Program-made: the position numbers and the translations under genes
Part shown: positions 56,958 through 64,000 of the stretch, piece after piece
Position numbering within the stretch: position 1 is the stretch's first letter
Layout of the letters: each line of letters opens with the position of its first letter
From: Chiua virens
Taxonomy: Eukaryota > Basidiomycota > Agaricomycetes > Boletales > Boletaceae
Direction of reading: 5' to 3'
Assembly: GCA_019787685.1 (NCBI GenBank)
Contig: JAHNUO010000029.1
Span: forward strand, 62,001 to 126,000
Length of the DNA: 64,000 bases
Notes under the pieces: model-generated
Seen by the model: only the letters and a program-made list of their open reading frames with translations
Told to the model about the DNA's origin: nothing
Database searches by the model: none

Positions 56958-59920
56958 ATAGACCCCAGGGCCAGCCTCAATTTGAACGTCCCTTACACGT
57001 GTCTCCACTCGGTGGTTGTTGCTGACCATTCTACAGACGGGCTGGTCATTCCTATCCATATTCTTGGCTTCCTTGTGGCACGCAGTGACAGCAGGCTCTG
57101 TCAGTGTGCGGGAGAGTGCAGCACCGACGGTCATGCTTGATAATTCGACCGTGACAGGTGTTCAGTCAGGATCTACTAATCTTTTCCTAGGCATTCCATT
57201 CGCCCAGCCTCCGTATGTCAATTTTGCCCCAATAGTTCCCATACGCCACAGATTTATGTTCTTCCTCTCGCCTCGGGATAGGACAGGAAACCTGCGTTTC
57301 CGGCTCCCGCAGCCACCGCCACCATATATCACCAGCATCTCTGCAACGGCATATGGTCCTGCATGTCCCCAACAAGCATTCGAGTTCCCGTTGCCCTCTG
57401 GGCTACTTGCCGAGATTGCCGACTATCTGACGAACTCTATTCACGACATTCTCATCCCTTCTGCAGAGGATTGTTCGTAAAGATTTCACGTCGTCTTCCG
57501 TCCCTTGCGTCCAAGTCTGATGCGATATTGATGAGATAGGTCTTACATTAAATGTAATTACCCCCGCCAGCACAACTCCAGCCTCTAAGTTACCTGTAGT
57601 GGTGGTGTAGCGTCACGCTCCGCTGTGTTGGCGAAACGTGGAAGGCGAGTGCGAGTGCGAAAGGGGAAGGTGACTGAGCCGATAGATGGTTTGTTGAGTG
57701 TGCGAGAAGGAGTGAATGCGTCCATGCGTAGAGAGAGAGTCGGAGAACGTGCGGAATCGGGAGACTCGGAAGGCGTGCGGAACGTCGGAATACTTCGGAT
57801 TGAGCTGAAACGATCGGGATTGGACTCTAAGACTGATTATTATGATGATGGAGACGAACGTACAAGGAGGCTTATATACGAAAGTGAAAAGGCTATGAAG
57901 TGTATGGTAAACAGAGAGCTTAGAAACGACTGAATAGTGCTGAATAACGCTGACAAATAAAATGAAAAGGCAGTGGTCGCTCGGACCAGATCTGTAGCCG
58001 GATGCGTAGCAATCCTTACAGTGGTACGTGACTTCCGCTGATCGTTCCTTAACTAAAAACCATCTCTTGAATAGTGGATATTTGGAGGTGGATTTGCGAG
58101 TGGTAGAACGAACAGGTCAGCGTGTGTCACTAAGGCACATCTGCTTACACTGTCAGCATGATCTTGACTGACGACTATGAACCTTACAGTCACGACGGCA
58201 CTGTTATAGTGGAGAAAGCTATCTCGCTCGGTGTTCCCGCCATATACGTCAGCATGAATTATCGGTGAGCAATCTCGTAGCGGTGGTCGCGAACATATAT
58301 GTCTGATAACAGCTTGGGACCCAAGTCTGAATGGTGAGCAGTCCATTGATCATATCTATATCCACTGATTCCCGTGCGTCTAGCGTTTGGATTCTTGGCA
58401 AGTCAGGAAATCAAGGATGCTGGCGTCGGAAATCTGGGCCTCCAGGACCGTAGGTGATTCACGTCTTCTACTGTTATTTTGCTTATTTCGATTCGTCGTG
58501 AATCAGAACGCCTTGCTCTACAATGGATACAAAAATACATTGCTGCATTCGGGGGAGATCCAACCAAGGTCACGATGTAACAGCTTTCAATCTATGCTCT
58601 CTACTTTGTGTTCACAAGGACGTGCCATGCCATCGTTCTACAGCTGGGGCCAGAGTTCGGGCGCAATTTCTGTCGGCTTGCACATGGTGACGAACGGAGG
58701 AAATCCAGATGGTCTATTCCGAGCAGCATTCATGCAAAGCGGTTCACCGAATGCCGTGGGAGACATTACGCATGGACAACCACACTATGATGCCCTCGTT
58801 TTGGCGACGGGGTGCTCTGGTTCGACGGACACGCTGCAATGTTTGCGTGAGGTACCGTACGAGATGTTGTTGGATGCGGTGAACCAATCTCCCGGGATAT
58901 ATTCATATCAGGTATATCCTCTGGAAGATTCAACGATTCAAAGTTAACTGACGGACTGGGTCCATAAACGCGTACGGTTTCAAAGTCGATTGCCGCACCG
59001 GCTTGGTTACCTCGTGTAGATGGCGTATTCTTAACAGACGATCCACAGCGTCTGGTCCAAAAAGGATCTGTTGCGGACATACCCTTCGTTAGTGGTAAGT
59101 TGCGTTCTCATTTCCTGACTAGATCCTAATTATTTGACATGCAAGGTGATTGTGATGACGAGGGCACGTTGTTCTCATTCACATCCCTCAACATTACGTG
59201 AGTCGCGGTCAAACAAACCAAGTTCGCGTAACTCAACGATTTCAACCTCTCGTTCATTAGGACGGACGCGCAATTTGAGGAATACCTTCACACGCAGTGG
59301 ATGCCGAATGCATTGACCACCGAAGTCACGCAAATGATGATGCATTACCCTTCTGACCCCGCTCAAGGATCGCCGTTCGGTACAGGTGACCTGTATGCAC
59401 TCACACCGCAGTTCAAGCGGCTGGCTGGCTTCCAAGGGGACGTAGCGTTTCAGGCGCCGCGACGTTTCTTCATACAGAATCGCTCTGGAAAATAGAGCAT
59501 ATGGACGTTTGGCACGTCATGGTTCACTATCTGAATTCATCCAAACCTCACTCTTTACTTTCATTCGTCAGTGAGCAAACGACTCAAGATAACACCTTTC
59601 CTCGGTTCCGTGAGTCGATATAACACTACCCCTTCTCCATCCTTATGCCATTACTCCGACAACTTCAGTTCCATGGATCCGATTTGCTCAACGTGTATGC
59701 TGGCAAGGACATGGCTTCTTACCTCGCCCGTTTCGTCGCCAATCTCGATCCTAACATCGGACAGAGTGCAGACCTATATTGGCCACAGTACGATGTAGCG
59801 AATAATCAGACGATGCTCGAATTCTTGGACGGGTTCATTCCACAGGCGTTGACAACGGATACGTATCGTGCAGAGGCGTTGGCATATGTGACGGACATGA
59901 TGTTAGCACATCCTTTGTAG
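56958..59920 (+). pseudogene. Carboxylesterase copy 4, disrupted
   Basis: The right-hand duplicate of copy 2, with the same exons. Visible lesions: the upstream start ATG is ATA (56,958), the signal-peptide ATG is ACG as in copy 2, a 415-bp LTR-like insertion sits at the splice donor after LPVVV (57,606), and CAG is TAG in the SGKQSIW segment (59,493-59,495), truncating the protein before the His region. The GQSSG nucleophile and CDDEG acid motif remain. Base changes from copy 2 are few, so inactivation is recent. Confidence 0.88.
57606..58020. mobile_element. Solo-LTR-like insertion in copy 4
   Basis: 415 bp from TGTAGCGTCACG to CCTTACA (TG...CA), with the 4-bp duplication GTGG at 57,602-57,605 and 58,021-58,024. 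It is absent from copy 2. The 102-codon frame inside is Arg/Glu-rich and not convincing as a gene. Confidence 0.75.
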
Positions 59921-60277
59921 TGAGCAAGCGAGAAATAGTAGCCAGCTAGTAGGGCAACGCATAAATCGTGCAGGGCTTCTTTCTGACGGCACGGAATACG
60001 ACTTTCGATGATACAGACAGCAGAGAAAAACAAGGAAATACTAGAGTGAATGAGAAGGTGAATTACGCTCCTAGGTGTAGTTTGCTTCCGAGTCCCCGTG
60101 GCGACCTGAGTCCTCCGTCGCTGCTTCTGCCTCTCGCTTTCTCGCATCCCTTAGTCGCTATACTCCAACGGACAACCCAATCGAACCCGCTCCCCCAGAT
60201 TTCGAAGGTCCCCAGTTCGAGCAACAAAGGCAGTTACTCCTGGACGCCTGGAGAGCAGTGCAGTGCACATAGACTCA

Positions 60278-62258
60278 TCAACCCGCTAACATAATATCCT
60301 GTAGCTTCGCCCAGTGCGCAGCATTCTCTAAAGGATATCTGTCTGGCACGATCCTTTCCAACCGTGGCATCACCGTCTTCAGACACCTCGCTAGTTCTGC
60401 CAACTGCTCGTCGTCTCCCTCGATCGGGGAATATCCGACGCGAAGGTGCGTAATACGGTTATTCGTGACGCCCCATTCGTTCTGACATCTGCCCCTGTCT
60501 TCCTCGCCCCCCGACTCCTCCGGTTGCTTACCCTTCTGAGCGATCCCCGAGGGCGGCGGTAGAGTCCCATCGAAGGCGATGCCCAACGTCTCCAACTGCC
60601 GACAAGCTCTCAAGATTGCCAATATCGCGCCTACAGTCGCGACGGGCTTCACTTTGGATACATCCGCCACCCCCATTTTCAAACTCTTCAACTGCGTCCA
60701 ACCCGCCAGCCACGTTTCATACGCCTTGTCGTCCAGTTCGGCCGTGCAGTACGTACTCAAGTCGAGCTCGTTCAACGCAGGAAATAAAGAGATCGACGTC
60801 AGAAGGGGAGATGAAAGGACAAAGGAGTCGCTCGCGGGGGTGCTCCAATAAGACGACGTGAGTTCGATTGTGAGCGAATGTAGGCGTGCCTTGTCAAGCC
60901 GTGTTGGCAACATGCCCACCAATCTCTCCATCTCTGCGGTTGTTGAATCGTCCGCACCAATCCGTAAATGGAAACTGTTGGGACTACCTTGGATGGTGTT
61001 GAGATACCGCAGACAAAGTGCGGTGCTGTTGCCGCCGAGCGACCATGTAGTAACGTGTGAAGGAAGTTGACCGCCGTACACCGCCGTGTGACAATTGTTG
61101 AGCTCGATGCTTAGTGTATCGAGTGTTTGTTTGGTCATAACGGTATCCATGACGGATTGTTCGACGGCACAGCTGCGGAGAACGCGAAGATGCGGCCATT
61201 TCTCTACAATTGATCCGATTTCGACAGAATGATCGTTGTGGGAGGAACGCGGAAAAAAGACAGTGAATGAGGTGACGTTGGGGCAGAGGTTGGGAAGATT
61301 TGCCAAAACGGCGCCTTCGGTATCGACATGATTGGGCCAGCAAATGAGGAAGAGAGAGACAGTCGTTATTCCAGGTCCTGCAAAGTATTTTATGAGTGAG
61401 ACACTCGGATTGATTAGGTTGGACATTTTGAGTTCACTCCAAACAAGCTCGTTGAGGTTGGGAAGTAATGGAAGAGTGGCTCTTGGATATCCGGCGAGGG
61501 CAGCGATTACGTTGTGCTGCACTGAGGCGGACACACGCCGACAGGGACCACGAAGAACCTTAACTCGTACAGCGTATTTGCAGAATGTCAACCATTGCTT
61601 TTCGCCCATGAACATCCGCACCTGGAGAACAATCGTAATGTGAACAATTGAGAGGGATCTATATGACGCACGATGAACGGATAGTATTTCCTGGCCCACA
61701 TACGTCGTGGCAAGACCTTTATCAGTGGATCGAGACTATCTAGACGCATCCATAGAGCATCCAGTGCGGGTGTGCTAAATGTCTTGCAAGTTCGGGCAAG
61801 TGATACAAGGGTCCGCTTTCCAGAAGAGCGGTCCCATTTCGAGTCACTGTCGGGGAAGTCGTCGAACCTGCGTACATACTCGAGGATGATGGAGAGAATT
61901 TCCGAGATTAGGAGACAGCGGTAGACGGATGTGGCAGGTGGGGTTGTTGGTCGGTTGGGTTTAAGGAACTGTAGTCTGGAAAACCAGGGATTTGGAATTT
62001 TCGGGATGAGCTGGCGAGAGCTGTATGCTTTCGGTCACTATCGCACGAAGATGCTGTTGCGACGACTCACAAGGTGGGTTTTTTGTGCTCAGGGTCGTGG
62101 GAGGAAGCGGTGAGGGGCAGACAAAACTTAGATGAATGTGTTGATTTTTGGTCAGGTTTCTTAGCGTCAAACATGACTGTGGATATAGCTCGTTGGGAAG
62201 GATTTAGGAGCTGCGTCTGTGCGTCAGAGACTGGCGGTGGTGGGGTGGCCATGATCAC
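60278..62258 (-). CDS. F-box / leucine-rich-repeat-like protein
   Basis: Three exons: 62,258-62,071, 61,975-61,672 and 61,621-60,278, with introns starting GTGAGTCG and GTGCGTCA that join in phase. The N-terminus is basic. Exon 2 has an F-box-like module (VYRCLLISEILSIILEYV, LVSLARTCKTFSTPALDALW), followed by WLTFCKYAVRVKVLRG. The rest (about 400 residues) shows irregular Leu-rich strands such as LHSLTIEL, LNELDLST and LKSLKMGV. This fits fungal F-box proteins that may act as substrate receptors of SCF ubiquitin ligases; the target is unknown. The last codons (MLAG and the stop) lie within the duplicated segment shared with 20.4 kb. Such genes are highly expanded in agaricomycetes. Confidence 0.75.
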
Positions 62259-62559
62259 GATTCAGTAAGAATACATGTATGTTCAGCATCTGCCACGTGC
62301 GCAACAATTTGGAAGCGCTCTTGCTTGTACTACCTCGACGTCGACGTCTCACTGGAACTCCGACTTTTTATCATTACCAGTACCATCTACACCATGACGA
62401 ACACAAAGCTAGCTCGAACGATAAACTTCCTGTCTCGAAACTACTTAAACTATAGCCAAACACTAACGAGAAGCGCAGAATGTGGAGCAAGAGGCTCTGT
62501 GAAACAATATGTGGAGAGGCGACGTCATTGTGACCATGGGGTAGTGCGGCAAGTTTGGA

Positions 62560-62930
62560 CTCGGTCGGGCATATCAAACGTCATTATTTATTTCAACCTC
62601 CTAATTTTATTTCAATTCAGTTACCCAACCTCTCGTCCTACCAATGCAATGAACTTGACACCAAAATCCCGGAGGTCAAGGTGGTCATTTGCCCCCCAAA
62701 CTTGGTGCGTAGCCCTGTCATGCCGACCCATGATCGACACTGACGGCGCAAGCTCACCAAAAAAAAAAAGCTTGAAGATGCGGCCTGGAATGATTCAATG
62801 TTGGCAGTACCCCCCAGCAGCCTGTCGGACCTGTCTTCATGTCTCAAATTCCTTCCCGAGTCCGTCCACCAAGATGATTTATGGTAATCTCCGAGGTTAG
62901 CATCTAGAAGTGAGATCTAGCGAAACCCTG
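62560..62930 (+). CDS. Possible exons of an unidentified gene
   Basis: One plus-strand stretch (about 62,770-62,880) reads KLEDAAWNDSMLAVPPSSL followed by SDLSSCLKFLPESVHQDDL, which looks like a genuine exon, with a donor-like site after the Trp. The frame upstream (62,640-62,700) is different. No family is recognised. It may be a fragment of a decayed gene. Confidence 0.3.
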
Positions 62931-63433
62931 AGGTATGGCTTATGCTCTCTCTAGACCCTTCAAGCTGCAATGCTTGGTTCAAGTCTGACAATACTCGTAG
63001 CCTTCTCTACATCTTTTACCTTGTTGACAACTTGCAGCCGTAGCTAGCAAGCTTTTGCGACTTCGAATATTCACCGCCATCACACAACATCACAGTAAAC
63101 AAAGTCTTTGACATTGCGGCCATTTGGTAGCCGGCGTACTACGAGTCCAAGACTCGAACTACTGGTGGCACAACGTTCAACTTCAACGACCTAGTCCAAG
63201 TTCAGTTTAACCTGCCGCCTCCCATTCATCTATTCATTTTCGTTATCTATATTTTTCAGTCAACTCCTAGCTGGTCGTGAATGTCCGACTTTCCATACTG
63301 AAGGAGACCTACGATAGGGCCGGGAACCTCATAGCCACGTAAATCAAATTGACTCAATCTCGTTCGGTTCAATCATTCCATAGAATCTCTCATCCTTTCC
63401 ACATATGGCATTAGAATGGGAATGGCTCTCATG
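62931..63433. other. No supported gene
   Basis: The sequence has no long open frame and no RNA gene I could fold convincingly. A GGTTCAAGTC phrase near 62,974 recalls a tRNA T-arm, but no acceptor or anticodon arms match. Confidence 0.4.
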
Positions 63434-63821
63434 CTACTCCCAACATCGCAATTGATCACGCCTTCCATTCAGTTCACAGTTCTCTGGACTAACCTCCCGG
63501 ATCCAACGGAAGGAGCGAGGTCGGGAGCGAAATCTATCCGTCTCGTGTGACACCACTCTGATCACCTTCTCGTACAGGATTTCGCGATTAAGGGGTTCTA
63601 GTGACCTCTGTAGCTCCAAACTGGTAAGCCACACTTTATAAAGCAGAACCCATGTGATGCGACCACTGCCCGTGATGAACAATTAGATTGTACGGTGACT
63701 CACATGACCGGGAGCCCGGGTCCTCTTGGCCCAGCTCAAGCCCAGGTTCTAGACCAACGTTCTGAATCATCTCGGGCAGAAAACAAGGCTCCACATATCG
63801 ATTCTCGTACGATCTTTCCAT
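63434..63821 (-). CDS. Partial hypothetical gene, minus strand
   Basis: Two overlapping frames could be exons. The one from 63,821 reads YVEPCFLPEMIQNVGLEPG, with a possible donor near 63,700. The next has WVLLYKVWLTSLELQRSLEP and RFRSRPRSFRWIRE, ending at a GTTAGT donor near 63,500. No family is recognised, and further exons to the left were not found. Confidence 0.25.
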
Positions 63822-64000
63822 AGAGAACTATGACAGGTGGTGTTTCTGTGTCCCCAATTTTCAACTTTGGGGACCATTGTTGACTAGCGTGTGGTGTCAC
63901 TGAGGGGCACATCTTTCGTTAGGCCTGTGTTTTGGAAGCCACAGTACGAGATTGCTCCTTCTCGTCCATTTCGGATCTACATCGCGAGCGAACAAGAGCT

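Larger units (their letters stand above)
55088..60294 (+). repeat. Segmental duplication, right copy
   Basis: It matches 16,490-20,437 in the same orientation. It starts within the intron phrase CTCTCAACTCTCAACATCAC and ends at AACAT inside the F-box gene. Two insertions interrupt it (about 55,138-55,960 and 57,606-58,020). Confidence 0.9.

Noticed and set aside
57625..57933. 102-codon Arg/Glu-rich frame
   Set aside because: Entirely within the 415-bp LTR-like insertion; no similarity to known proteins and likely fortuitous.
62960..63180. Possible tRNA (GGTTCAAGTC and CCAAGACTCGAAC phrases)
   Set aside because: The two T-arm-like phrases are 170 bases apart and no acceptor stem can be formed around either.
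1..64000. CRISPR array or prokaryotic operon signals
   Set aside because: No regularly spaced identical repeats; the gene structure with introns is eukaryotic.

Overview
The window looks like nuclear DNA of a basidiomycete fungus, most likely an agaricomycete (mushroom-forming class). The reasons are genes split by many 50-100 nt GT-AG introns, eukaryotic housekeeping genes such as the ALG6 glucosyltransferase, a KDZ transposase with a Ulp1-type protease, a chromodomain-bearing Ty3/gypsy retrotransposon, and several gene families typical of mushrooms. No prokaryotic operon, rRNA, tRNA or CRISPR array was recognised. All calls come from reading the sequence and from family knowledge; no database search was run.

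Layout. (1) 0-14.7 kb is mostly host genes: an anion:cation-symporter type MFS transporter (-), a decayed pogo-like DNA transposon, a broken aldo-keto reductase (+), ALG6 (-), a kinase-like protein (+) and an FMN-dependent alpha-hydroxy-acid dehydrogenase (-). (2) 14.7-20.4 kb holds two tandem secreted type-B carboxylesterase genes (+). (3) 20.4-34.9 kb starts with a MITE and an AT-rich stretch. It then has a KDZ transposase fused to a Ulp1-like protease, a convergent ORF of unknown function, a large Pro-rich/Gly-Asn-rich protein, and a partly duplicated cassette with a viroplasmin/RNase-H1-N-like protein. (4) 35.4-47.4 kb is a nested retrotransposon cluster. An 8.46-kb chromovirus with 5-bp target duplications and nearly identical LTRs is broken by an antisense solo LTR. 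To its right lies a solo LTR that contains another repeat block, which contains a second solo LTR, which contains a third. (5) 47.4-55.1 kb is AT-rich, decayed transposon DNA with one hAT-like non-autonomous element, a long hairpin and another LTR-in-LTR nest. (6) 55.1-60.3 kb is a second, direct-orientation copy of the esterase region, broken by two insertions and point mutations. (7) 60.3-64 kb has an F-box/LRR-like gene (-) and weakly supported exons.

How the parts relate. The host genes are independent functions: transport, N-glycan precursor assembly, 2-hydroxy-acid oxidation, extracellular ester hydrolysis and F-box substrate selection. The main story is genome dynamics. The esterase tract was duplicated about 39 kb away, and both copies end inside the last codons of the F-box gene, which is intact only beside the 60-kb copy. 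That points to the 60-kb locus as ancestral for that junction. The space between the copies was filled by repeated LTR and DNA transposon insertions whose order can be read from their target-site duplications.
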